Part shown: piece after piece, positions 17,880-25,296 of the stretch | Layout of the letters: each line of letters starts with the position of its first letter | Position numbering within the stretch: position 1 is the first letter of the stretch | Origin: Gammaproteobacteria bacterium | GTDB taxonomy: Bacteria; Pseudomonadota; Gammaproteobacteria; HTCC5015 | Assembly (NCBI GenBank): GCA_013817245.1 | Contig: JACDDA010000001.1 | Span: 434,001 to 498,000, forward strand | Direction of reading: 5' to 3' | Length of the DNA: 64,000 nt | Translations under genes and position numbers: made by a program | The notes under the pieces: generated by a model | What the model was told of the DNA's origin: nothing | Database searches by the model: none | The model's input: only the letters and a program-made list of their open reading frames with translations

Positions 17880-18434
17880 CTCTTCGGGTACGGGCTGGCG
17901 AGATTCAACGCCCGCTTTAAAACCCTTCGCGCTTTCTAATAATTTCTTAATTCCATCGGGCGTATAGGCATTGCCCTCTAATTGCGGGATTTCACTGCCT
18001 TGTGCTGCTGTCGCTGATTCTTCAGATGCTACGGAGCCTGCAGCAGCAGTTGTATGTTCAGCCAGCGGATCAGCAGGCTGATCACTCGATGAGGCTGAGG
18101 CCGCAGCCGTTTTTTGTACTTTAATTTGCACCACTTCATAATTCATCGTATCCATCGGCGGGGTATCACTAAATTGCCAGCTGCCGTCTGCGTCCTGCCA
18201 TTTATAAGTAGTGCGCGTAGCAGAGGCAGGCGTGCCGCCAGTAACATTACTCACCACACCTTTAATGCTAGCAGGCGCATTTTTCACGGCTTCTAACGCC
18301 TTATCAGCACTCACCGGCACGATGAATTTGCCAGTACGTAAGTAGGTCGCATAACTGGCAATGCCAAAACCAATAAACAATACGATAAGTACCTTAAAAA
18401 ATGCTTTTTTGAACATGTTTTGCATCCCGCTCAT
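17874..18434 (-). CDS. Membrane-anchored DUF4124-domain protein
   Basis: A membrane anchor near the N-terminus (FFKVLIVLFIGFGIASYATYL) is followed by a DUF4124 domain recognisable from TYKWQDADGSWQFSDTPP, the usual Y-K/R-W-x-D-x-x-G-x-x-x-F-S-D-x-P signature, then an Ala/Ser/Glu-rich linker and a tail. The function of DUF4124 proteins is unknown; many are periplasmic. I take the ATG at 18434 because the frame to 18479 adds only residues with no ribosome site; 18425 or 18416 are also possible. Its stop overlaps that of the Rof-like gene. Confidence 0.75.
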   Translation of the reverse strand: MSGMQNMFKKAFFKVLIVLFIGFGIASYATYLRTGKFIVPVSADKALEAVKNAPASIKGVVSNVTGGTPASATRTTYKWQDADGSWQFSDTPPMDTMNYEVVQIKVQKTAAASASSSDQPADPLAEHTTAAAGSVASEESATAAQGSEIPQLEGNAYTPDGIKKLLESAKGFKAGVESRQPVPEEL

Positions 18435-18651
18435 TGTTATTTGGCGCGCATTTTGGCTTAAAAACAAAGGCTTATACACAATCCAACTGAAAAATAGTGT
18501 AAAAAATATGTGAGTTCAAATTTAAACCCGGCAGCAAAAATGACTTAAGCCATTGAAACAAAAGATTATTTGTTGAAAAGCCGTGATTTAAATAGGCCTG
18601 CGAACGCATTTCCAACACAATTCAACAAACCCACCCTTTTTACCCACATAA

Positions 18652-18660
18652 TTATCCACA
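18652..18660 (+). promoter_or_regulatory. DnaA box upstream of rpmE
   Basis: TTATCCACA is a perfect consensus DnaA-binding site, 26 bases ahead of the rpmE -35 element. A single box may tune transcription rather than mark an origin. Confidence 0.5.
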
Positions 18661-18685
18661 GCCTGCCAACAAACCGTATTCGTGC

Positions 18686-18715
18686 TTGCGGCGGCGCCAA
18701 GGAATCAAGTATGAT
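18686..18715 (+). promoter_or_regulatory. Sigma-70-type promoter of rpmE
   Basis: TTGCGG (18686-18691) and TATGAT (18710-18715) are separated by 18 bases and stand about 40 bases upstream of the rpmE ATG. The spacing leaves a leader of roughly 30 bases. Confidence 0.6.
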
Positions 18716-18753
18716 GCCCCCCCTTTTACGACCACTGCACAGGTAATACGTCG

Positions 18754-18963
18754 ATGCAAACAGACATTCATCCCGCATACACCGCGATTAAAGTAACGTG
18801 CAGCTGCGGCAATATTTTTGAAACACGTTCCACCAATAAAGAAGCCTTGCACATCGAAGTTTGCTCGGCTTGCCACCCGTTTTTTACCGGTCAGCAAAAA
18901 ATTGTAGATACCGCCGGCCAGGTCGACAAATTCCGTCGTCGCTTTGGCAAACCCAGCGCGTAA
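18754..18963 (+). CDS. rpmE: 50S ribosomal protein L31 (zinc-binding type)
   Basis: The 69-residue protein begins [27 protein letters not shown] and ends [12 protein letters not shown], the L31 pattern. Cysteines at 16, 18, 37 and 40 (CxC...CxxC) make it the zinc-containing form that is used when zinc is sufficient. It is a surface protein at the intersubunit bridge. It has its own promoter and an intrinsic terminator at 18985-19016. The thermonuclease gene after rpmE is a conserved neighbour in pseudomonads and relatives. Confidence 0.97.
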   Translation: MQTDIHPAYTAIKVTCSCGNIFETRSTNKEALHIEVCSACHPFFTGQQKIVDTAGQVDKFRRRFGKPSA

Positions 18964-18984
18964 CGTGCGCTTGTCATGCCACAC

Positions 18985-19016
18985 ATAAAAAAGATGCCTT
19001 GCGCATCTTTTTTTAT
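18985..19016 (+). terminator. Intrinsic terminator of rpmE
   Basis: A stem with AAGATGC against GCATCTT, extended by A/T pairs on both sides (arms 18985-18997 and 19003-19016, loop of five), ends in a run of T. It lies about 20 bases after the rpmE stop. Confidence 0.88.
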
Positions 19017-19028
19017 GCGCGCTGCAAA

Positions 19029-19071
19029 CCCTAACAAAATCCAGCCCTAACAAAATCCAGCCTTAACAAAA
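19029..19071 (+). repeat. 16-bp tandem repeat before the nuclease gene
   Basis: The unit CCCTAACAAAATCCAG occurs at 19029-19044 and 19045-19060 without a mismatch, followed by a diverged partial copy (CCTTAACAAAA) at 19061-19071. It fills the leader of the nuclease gene, reaching to within six bases of its ATG. Confidence 0.9.
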
Positions 19072-19076
19072 TATTG

Positions 19077-19877
19077 ATGCGTTCATTCTGCCAACCTGCT
19101 TATTCCTGCTTATTGAGTCTATTGCTCGTACTGTTGAGCCCGTTTACAGCGGCCAATAATCTCTGCAAATCAAACAGTAACGAACCTCAAGAAAGCGCTA
19201 CCGTGCAATATGTGTACGACGGCGACACGCTCATCTTAAAAGACGGCCGCAAACTACGTTTAATAGGTATCGACGCGCCGGAAATGGCGCATGAATCTAA
19301 TCCAGCCGAACCTTTAGCAACCGCAGCACGCGATTTTGTGCGTCAACAATTGCGGTCTAATTCTAAAATTCAATTGCAATACGATAACAATCAACAAGAT
19401 CAATACGGCCGTACTTTAGCGCATGTGTTTTTAGCTAATGGTGAAAATCTGAACGCACAATTATTAAAAAAAGGTTTAGCCGCACTTTATATTTGGCCAC
19501 CTAATACCACCTACGCCCACTGTTATGAACAAGCACAACGCGACGCCATTCAACGCCAGCAAGGCTTGTGGCAATTGCCAGCGTATGCCGCGCAACCTTT
19601 AAGCCAACCCGCTGCGCAACAAAAATTACCGCGCCGATATCGCGGCACACTCAAAAACGTGCAGCGCACACGCCAAGGTTTAGATTTATTATTGATAGAC
19701 GGACAAGATTCATTAAAACTTTATATTCCACAGTCAGCATTGGTTTATTTTGATCTGTCATCACTCGATGCTATGCGCGACAAAGCGCTGATAGTGCAAG
19801 GTATCACACACTGCAAACCCCAAAAAACGCAATGTTCATTACGCTTATCACATCCTAGCCAAATACAATTTGATTAA
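19077..19877 (+). CDS. Secreted thermonuclease-family nuclease (SNase-like)
   Basis: A signal peptide (hydrophobic core LLSLLLVLLSPFTA, likely cut at TAA-NN near 28) precedes an SNase domain: VQYVYDGDTLILKDGRKLRLIGIDAPEM, QLQYDNNQQDQYGRTLAHVFLANGENLNAQLLKKGLA in the usual order. The active-site Asp/Arg residues (R of RLIGIDAPE, D of DQYGR, R of YGRTLAHV) are present. The C-terminal 90 residues form an extra OB-like domain. It would degrade nucleic acid outside the cytoplasm. The start is the ATG at 19077; a TTG three bases earlier is in frame. Confidence 0.88.
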   Translation: MRSFCQPAYSCLLSLLLVLLSPFTAANNLCKSNSNEPQESATVQYVYDGDTLILKDGRKLRLIGIDAPEMAHESNPAEPLATAARDFVRQQLRSNSKIQLQYDNNQQDQYGRTLAHVFLANGENLNAQLLKKGLAALYIWPPNTTYAHCYEQAQRDAIQRQQGLWQLPAYAAQPLSQPAAQQKLPRRYRGTLKNVQRTRQGLDLLLIDGQDSLKLYIPQSALVYFDLSSLDAMRDKALIVQGITHCKPQKTQCSLRLSHPSQIQFD

Positions 19878-19952
19878 GTTATACAACATACAGTAATTCC
19901 GACGCTTTCATTTACAATAAATGCTTGCCCACTTTTGAATAGGAAACTAATC

Positions 19953-21416
19953 ATGCGCACATTCTCTAACATTCTTTATGTAGCCTGCGGATTAAGCATC
20001 ACGCTTTTGATCGGCAGTTGTTCGGTGAATCCGGTTACCGGCAAAAATGATTTGGTGCTAATGAGTGAATCGCAAGAAATTCAAAGCGGTCAGCAATATC
20101 ATCAACAAATTATTAATCAATACGGCATTTACAATAATCCCGTCTTGCAAAGATATGTCAATCGAGTGGGCCAAGAACTCGCTGCGCAAAGTCATCGTGC
20201 CACGCTCGCTTTTCATTTCACGGTATTAGATAGTCCGGAAATTAATGCTTTTGCTTTGCCCGGTGGTTATGTCTATATCACACGCGGCATCATGGCTTAT
20301 CTTAATTCAGAAGCAGAACTCGCCGGCGTATTAGGCCATGAAATCGGTCACGTCACTGCGCGTCATGGCGTACGTCAACAAACAACCAATGCTGCAACCA
20401 GTGTGTTCGCACAAATAGTCAGCGCAAAAACTAATGCGGCTTGGGCGAGTGATGTAACACAATTATTAGGTGGCGCATTAGTCAGTGGTTATGGTCGTGA
20501 ACATGAACTTGAAGCTGATCGTTTAGGCGCGGAATATATTGCGCGCACCGGTTACGATCCGCAAAACATGTTGAACGTTATTAGCTTATTAAAAAACCAA
20601 GAAACGTATCAGCAACAACGTGCGCGTGCAGAGGGAAAACCCGCACAAAGTTATCATGGTTTGTTTTCCACGCATCCGGCGAATGATCAACGTTTACAAA
20701 CGGTTATCGCAGCGGCGAAACAATTTCAGAAACCAGGCCAAAATCGGGACATTAATCGCGATGCTTATTTAAAAGCTATTGATGGCTTAAACTTTGGCGA
20801 CGATGCCGCCAGCGGTGCCGTGCGGAATAATATTTTTTATCACACCGGATTAAATATTGGCTTCAAATTACCCGCGCAATGGCCTTATCAAAATACCGCA
20901 GAATATTTTATTGTCGCCGCGCCTGATAAAAAAGCCATCTTGCAATTGAGCGTCAGTACCAGCAGCCAAACACCCGAGCAATTTTTACGCGCGCAAATTA
21001 AAGACGCGCCTATTATCGCGCAGCGCAGCTTATCCATTAATAATTTAAGCGCGCATGAAATTCGTACTCAGTCAGCAACCGAGCAAGGCGTGCGCCCGAT
21101 CCACTTAACGGTCATTCGTAAAAATCAGCAACTGTTCTTGTTTGCCATTAGCGCAGCGAACGATGCGGCGCTACAAACATATCAAGCTCAACTCAAAAAT
21201 ACAGTTGCCGATTTTCATACATTAAATGACGCAGAACGCAAAAGTGCACAAAGTTACAAAGTCGTGCTGGAAAAAGCTAATGCCAACACATCCTATGCTG
21301 CACTCGCCAAGAAATCTTTATTAAAAGAAGATGCGGTAACGCAATTACGCTTAATCAATGGCGACTACCCCAATGGTGAAATCACCACAGCGCGCTTTAT
21401 TAAACTGATAAAATAA
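19953..21416 (+). CDS. M48-family metalloprotease lipoprotein (BepA/LoiP-like)
   Basis: The N-terminus has a lipoprotein signal with lipobox LIGSC (Cys 23). The peptidase domain contains the zinc motif HEIGH (129-133) and the downstream glutamate in HELEADRLGAEY, followed by the GLFSTHPANDQRL segment typical of periplasmic M48B/C proteases that watch over outer-membrane assembly. A C-terminal domain of about 200 residues resembles that of YggG/YfgC-type long forms. An AGGA site precedes the ATG at 19953, chosen over an upstream TTG at 19935. The product has 487 residues. Confidence 0.92.
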   Translation: MRTFSNILYVACGLSITLLIGSCSVNPVTGKNDLVLMSESQEIQSGQQYHQQIINQYGIYNNPVLQRYVNRVGQELAAQSHRATLAFHFTVLDSPEINAFALPGGYVYITRGIMAYLNSEAELAGVLGHEIGHVTARHGVRQQTTNAATSVFAQIVSAKTNAAWASDVTQLLGGALVSGYGREHELEADRLGAEYIARTGYDPQNMLNVISLLKNQETYQQQRARAEGKPAQSYHGLFSTHPANDQRLQTVIAAAKQFQKPGQNRDINRDAYLKAIDGLNFGDDAASGAVRNNIFYHTGLNIGFKLPAQWPYQNTAEYFIVAAPDKKAILQLSVSTSSQTPEQFLRAQIKDAPIIAQRSLSINNLSAHEIRTQSATEQGVRPIHLTVIRKNQQLFLFAISAANDAALQTYQAQLKNTVADFHTLNDAERKSAQSYKVVLEKANANTSYAALAKKSLLKEDAVTQLRLINGDYPNGEITTARFIKLIK

Positions 21417-21442
21417 CCCTTTCTTCACATAGCGATTTTTTT

Positions 21443-22333
21443 GTGCCTAAACGTGCTTTTCTAATTGATTCTAGTATTTATGTATTTCGCGCATGGTTTA
21501 CGATGCCTGACCATCTCACTAATCTTGATGGCCATGCCGTCAACGCGTTTTATGGTTTTTCAGATTTTCTTGCCGGTTTATTACATCATGAAAAACCAGT
21601 CTACATCGCCTGCGCCTTTGATGAAAGCCTGGCGCTGTCTTATCGCAATGAAATTTATCCCGCTTATAAAGCGAATCGTGAACCCGCACCTGCAGATTTA
21701 AAACGACAATTTCAATTTTGCCGTGAATTAGTAGAACTTGCCGGCATTGCGAATTTTGGTAGCCCGCGTTTCGAAGCAGACGATATTATCGGCACGCTTT
21801 CTTATCATATGCGCGCTGAAGGCTTAACGAATATTATTATCACCGCTGATAAAGACTTGACTCAATTACTGCAACATCAAGATCTGTGGTGGGAATACAC
21901 CAAAGACCAACAACTCACCATCGCCGATGTTCACAAAAAATTTGGCGTACATCCGCATCAAATCGCTGACTTATTAGCATTAGCAGGCGATGCGGTAGAT
22001 AACATTCCTGGCATTCCTGGCATCGGCCAAAAAACCGCTGCGAATTTATTAACGCGTTTTGAATCCGTTGAAAATCTTTTAAACAATATCGACAAAATTG
22101 GCGCAATGAAATTTCGTGGCGCAGAACGTGTGCAGCAATTAGTACAAGAGCATCAAGATTTAGCGCGCCTGTCAAAAAAGTTAACCTTGATTGCGATGGA
22201 TGACTCGTTACCAAAAGAAAAACAGGCTTTAGCGCGCAAACCTTATCAAGCCGATGCTTTAGAAGCATTTTTCGAACGCATGAATTTTGGTCCACATCGT
22301 CGCCAACGCTGGCACAAATTACTCAGCCAATAA
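21443..22333 (+). CDS. 5'-3' exonuclease / flap endonuclease (Xni or PolI N-domain type)
   Basis: The 296-residue protein is a stand-alone version of the 5' nuclease domain of DNA polymerase I: LIDSSIYVFRAWF, FEADDIIGTLSY, IITADKDLTQLL with the metal-binding aspartates, and the helix-hairpin-helix GDAVDNIPGIPGIGQKTAANLL. It likely trims flaps or RNA primers. A GTG start at 21443 is used. The gene precedes rluE by 3 bases. Confidence 0.92.
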   Translation: MPKRAFLIDSSIYVFRAWFTMPDHLTNLDGHAVNAFYGFSDFLAGLLHHEKPVYIACAFDESLALSYRNEIYPAYKANREPAPADLKRQFQFCRELVELAGIANFGSPRFEADDIIGTLSYHMRAEGLTNIIITADKDLTQLLQHQDLWWEYTKDQQLTIADVHKKFGVHPHQIADLLALAGDAVDNIPGIPGIGQKTAANLLTRFESVENLLNNIDKIGAMKFRGAERVQQLVQEHQDLARLSKKLTLIAMDDSLPKEKQALARKPYQADALEAFFERMNFGPHRRQRWHKLLSQ

Positions 22334-22336
22334 AAC

Positions 22337-22861
22337 ATGTTAGTACTATTCAACAAACCCTTTGGCGTGTTATGCCAATTCAGTGGCGATGAAGCGCCTA
22401 CATTGGCAAACTACATTAACATTCCGAATGTATATCCTGCGGGTCGTCTCGATAAAGACAGTGAAGGTTTGTTGTTATTAACCGATGATGGCGCTTTGCA
22501 ACAACGCATTACGCATCCCAAAAATAAATTACCAAAAACCTACTGGGCGCAAATAGAAGGCGTGGCCAGTGACGAGGCTTTAGCTCAATTAAGAAAAGGT
22601 CTCATGCTAAATGACGGCATGACATTACCCGCAAAAATAGAACGCTTAACAGCACCGGCCGTGTGGCCACGCGATCCGCCGATTCGTTATCGAAAAAATA
22701 TTGCGGATAGTTGGTTAAGCATTACGTTAGTGGAAGGACGTAATCGACAAGTGCGGCGTATGACAGCAGCGATCGGTCATCCCACATTACGTTTGATTCG
22801 TTATTCAATTGGTGAGTGGACAATTGATCAATTACAACCCGGCGAATATCAGCAACTGTAA
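22337..22861 (+). CDS. rluE: 23S rRNA pseudouridine synthase, RluE type
   Basis: The 174-residue enzyme lacks an S4 domain and opens directly with [15 protein letters not shown]. The catalytic motif is [28 protein letters not shown] (Asp in GRLD), and the C-terminal part has [27 protein letters not shown]. Those features fit RluE, which modifies U2457 in domain V of 23S rRNA; other members of the RsuA group carry S4 domains. Starts 3 bases after the exonuclease gene. Confidence 0.92.
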   Translation: MLVLFNKPFGVLCQFSGDEAPTLANYINIPNVYPAGRLDKDSEGLLLLTDDGALQQRITHPKNKLPKTYWAQIEGVASDEALAQLRKGLMLNDGMTLPAKIERLTAPAVWPRDPPIRYRKNIADSWLSITLVEGRNRQVRRMTAAIGHPTLRLIRYSIGEWTIDQLQPGEYQQL

Positions 22862-22870
22862 AAACAAAAA

Positions 22871-22887
22871 CCCCCGCAGTGCGGGGG
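22871..22887 (-). terminator. Terminator of the first FecR/LysM gene
   Basis: Perfect CCCCCGC/GCGGGGG stem with an AGT loop; the run of A just left of it reads as a U-tract on the - strand. It lies about 20 bases beyond the stop of the - strand gene and abuts the end of rluE. Confidence 0.88.
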
Positions 22888-22908
22888 CAGAGTATTTGAC
22901 CTGTCTTC

Positions 22909-24927
22909 TCAATTACAAGCTGAATTAACACAACTAGCTTCCATAATAACCGCACCTTGAGCTGTAATATTAGGATTCGTTGAACCTTCAACTGCGGCTA
23001 AACTAAAAGTACTGGCTGCTCCTGAAATCGGTCCATTCGGTACCACGCTATTACTGCCGGGTAGAAAAACAACAGAGGCTTTGCCTGCTAGATAAGTAGT
23101 AACGCTAGTATCAGAAACATTACCTTGTAATTGTATGTTTTGACTACCGTTTATAACGCTTAATAAAGAAGTATTTGATTGAGCGCTGGCATTATAACTT
23201 GCACTACCAATATTGAAGCTGAGAACGTATTCGGTGATTTTTTGTGACGAGAAATTAACCATCATACTCGCACTACTCATTGTACCGACTCGACCGAGGT
23301 GATCCGTTGGGTTAGTGCCTTGCCCATTATAGGTAAAGCCTACGTTACTATATAGTGTACCCATCTTATTTATATCATCGACACTGGCCACTCTTTCGGT
23401 ATACATCCAATGTAAATTTGGACCTTGTGCAATTGCCAAACCATTGGCAGTAAGACTGTAACCACCCGTCCAACGTCCCCAGGTAATGCCGTAGTTTTTA
23501 TTCCTATCTAAATCATTCAACTGAGCAGTACCGGCAAAAAAACGATGATCAACCACACTACCATCATTATTTTTACCGACTTCACGTGCAGCAATAGGGA
23601 CGATCAGTTCTGTTACGCCATCACTAGCAACAAAACGTGCGACGCGTATAAAGCGGCGTTCATCGCCAGATTCTAATACACCGGTCGTAGGATGCGGTTC
23701 TACTAATGCGCCGTTTACTACTGTAGTTGCCGCATTATTTAGCGTACTACCTAAAGGCAATAAGTCGATCAAACTGATTAACATACGCGCAGTCGGCGGC
23801 GCTCTTTCTCCTAACTCTATATTTGAACCTGCATTACCGGTTTCTTCGCCTTGCTCTGGACGTGGCGCGAAACCCGGACGTTGCATTTGTTGCTCTCTAT
23901 TTAATTCTTGCGCCGCATTGCCACCTTCATCGGCGAATTGTCGTCTGTCTACTTTAGATCCGTCTTCTTTATTATCTTCTTGAACAATAGGATCTTGTTT
24001 CTCGTCTTTTTGTTTATCGTCAGGACGTTTTACATCGGGTTGTAATTCATTGCCATCGAATACCACAGGTGGCGGTACTAATAAACTTTCGGGACGTTTA
24101 TCTAAACCTGCGACATTAAAATATTCATCGTTACCAAAAGTATGCTCACCGGTTTGATTGTTAACAATGATTTCCCCGTCAACGACGCCGCCGTATAAAC
24201 CATCTTTTAAACCGCCGTCTTTTTTACAATTGTTGTCTTGGCATAAAGAGACACCGTAATGCGTTCCACGAATACCAATCGTGGCGACGGGTGTGGTTAC
24301 GCGATAATTGTTTTTATTCGTATGGCCAATTGCGCCCGTGATAGTACGAAAACCGCCTTTCGCTAATTCAAAAAAACTACTTTCAGAACCGTCTTCACGA
24401 CCCGCGTAATTGTATTGTTTAATACGAAATTCAGTATTAGGCCGCAGTGCAATTAATGCACCGTCAACAAAACGAATTTGAGTATGGGTTGAAGCTGATG
24501 TTGCAATGGTGTCGCCTTCATAAATCATGGTATTACGTTGTAAAACACGACGACCATTCGTAGTGCCATTAGCAGTAGCCATGCCTGCGCTCACCACAAC
24601 ATGCGCAATAGGTTGAGAGTTCGTTGTCTTTGGTGCTGCTTTTGCGATAGTGGCAGTCGCGGCATTATTAGCGGCTGCACCAAAATTTAACGTTGCGCCG
24701 ATTATTAATTTAGCGGCATTACCGTTTTCAAAAGCTTGAGGATTTTGCTGCACCACTTGGCGAATTTTATCTTGCGTAATCGTCTGTCCCGGCATGGCTT
24801 GTTTCATGATGACGTATAAAGTATCGCCACTTTTAATCGTCCAGCTATCCATTGCTAAGGCATTACCGCCTACCAACAACGTTAATAGAATAACCGGCAG
24901 TATCATACTGTTACGCAAAACCTTCAT
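22909..24927 (-). CDS. Exported LysM-like / FecR-domain protein with WGRW C-terminal domain (paralog 1)
   Basis: The 672-residue protein has a Sec signal peptide (MKVLRNSMILPVILLTLLV..., cut after ALA near 25), a FimV-like LysM motif WTIKSGDTLYVIMKQA...NPQAFENGN, then a FecR domain (RVLQRNTMIYEGDTI, QIRFVDGALIALRPNTEF, FFELAKGGFRTITGAIG, VTTPVATIGIRGTHYGV, about 135-245). After an acidic, low-complexity linker comes a beta-rich C-terminal domain with ITWGRWTGGY and GPNLHWMYTERVAS. The start is the ATG at 24927 with AAGGAG. It is a close paralog of the gene at 25297-27255. Function unknown; FecR domains usually sense or scaffold at the periplasmic face. Confidence 0.82.
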   Translation of the reverse strand: MKVLRNSMILPVILLTLLVGGNALAMDSWTIKSGDTLYVIMKQAMPGQTITQDKIRQVVQQNPQAFENGNAAKLIIGATLNFGAAANNAATATIAKAAPKTTNSQPIAHVVVSAGMATANGTTNGRRVLQRNTMIYEGDTIATSASTHTQIRFVDGALIALRPNTEFRIKQYNYAGREDGSESSFFELAKGGFRTITGAIGHTNKNNYRVTTPVATIGIRGTHYGVSLCQDNNCKKDGGLKDGLYGGVVDGEIIVNNQTGEHTFGNDEYFNVAGLDKRPESLLVPPPVVFDGNELQPDVKRPDDKQKDEKQDPIVQEDNKEDGSKVDRRQFADEGGNAAQELNREQQMQRPGFAPRPEQGEETGNAGSNIELGERAPPTARMLISLIDLLPLGSTLNNAATTVVNGALVEPHPTTGVLESGDERRFIRVARFVASDGVTELIVPIAAREVGKNNDGSVVDHRFFAGTAQLNDLDRNKNYGITWGRWTGGYSLTANGLAIAQGPNLHWMYTERVASVDDINKMGTLYSNVGFTYNGQGTNPTDHLGRVGTMSSASMMVNFSSQKITEYVLSFNIGSASYNASAQSNTSLLSVINGSQNIQLQGNVSDTSVTTYLAGKASVVFLPGSNSVVPNGPISGAASTFSLAAVEGSTNPNITAQGAVIMEASCVNSACN

Positions 24928-25247
24928 GATCTTCTCCTTGCCACGGTAATCATTAAAAGACATACATTCGACCAAACAAGCCGTCGTAAAATTATAGGCG
25001 TCTCCGCCACCAGCGCTTACTCAAATTATCAAAAGCCCGCTAGTAGGCAGTAAAAAGACGAGTAACTGCGCGCGTGGACTTAATCTACTTTTTTATAAGC
25101 TGGTAGTAGTACAGTACAAATAAGGCGAGAAATCTGCGAAGCCCTCAGCAAAATGTCACATTGGCTGCAACTCATTTGCACACTTTAGAGCAATATGCAG
25201 TGACTTAGCGGCCAACTAAGGTTTTTCATGAAAATGCGATTAATAAA
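24928..25247. other. Gene-free stretch between the two FecR/LysM genes
   Basis: About 320 bases hold the promoter region of the 22909-24927 gene, which must be separate because a strong terminator (25248-25270) ends the upstream transcript. No coding frame or obvious operator was seen. An inverted pair around AGTAGGCAGTAAAAAG is not convincing. Confidence 0.4.
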
Positions 25248-25270
25248 AAGCCCCCGACCTGCGGGGGCTT
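25248..25270 (-). terminator. Terminator of the TPR-barrel / FecR operon
   Basis: A 9-bp stem AAGCCCCCG/CGGGGGCTT with a five-base loop (25257-25261) is followed on the - strand by a T-rich run. It lies 26 bases after the stop of the 25297-27255 gene. Confidence 0.88.
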
Positions 25271-25296
25271 AAGTTGTGCTGCACTTTATTCAATTT

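Noticed and set aside
21443-22333. A truncated DNA polymerase I gene
   Set aside because: The 296-residue frame ends cleanly with its own stop and matches the stand-alone exonuclease family; no polymerase domain follows in any frame.
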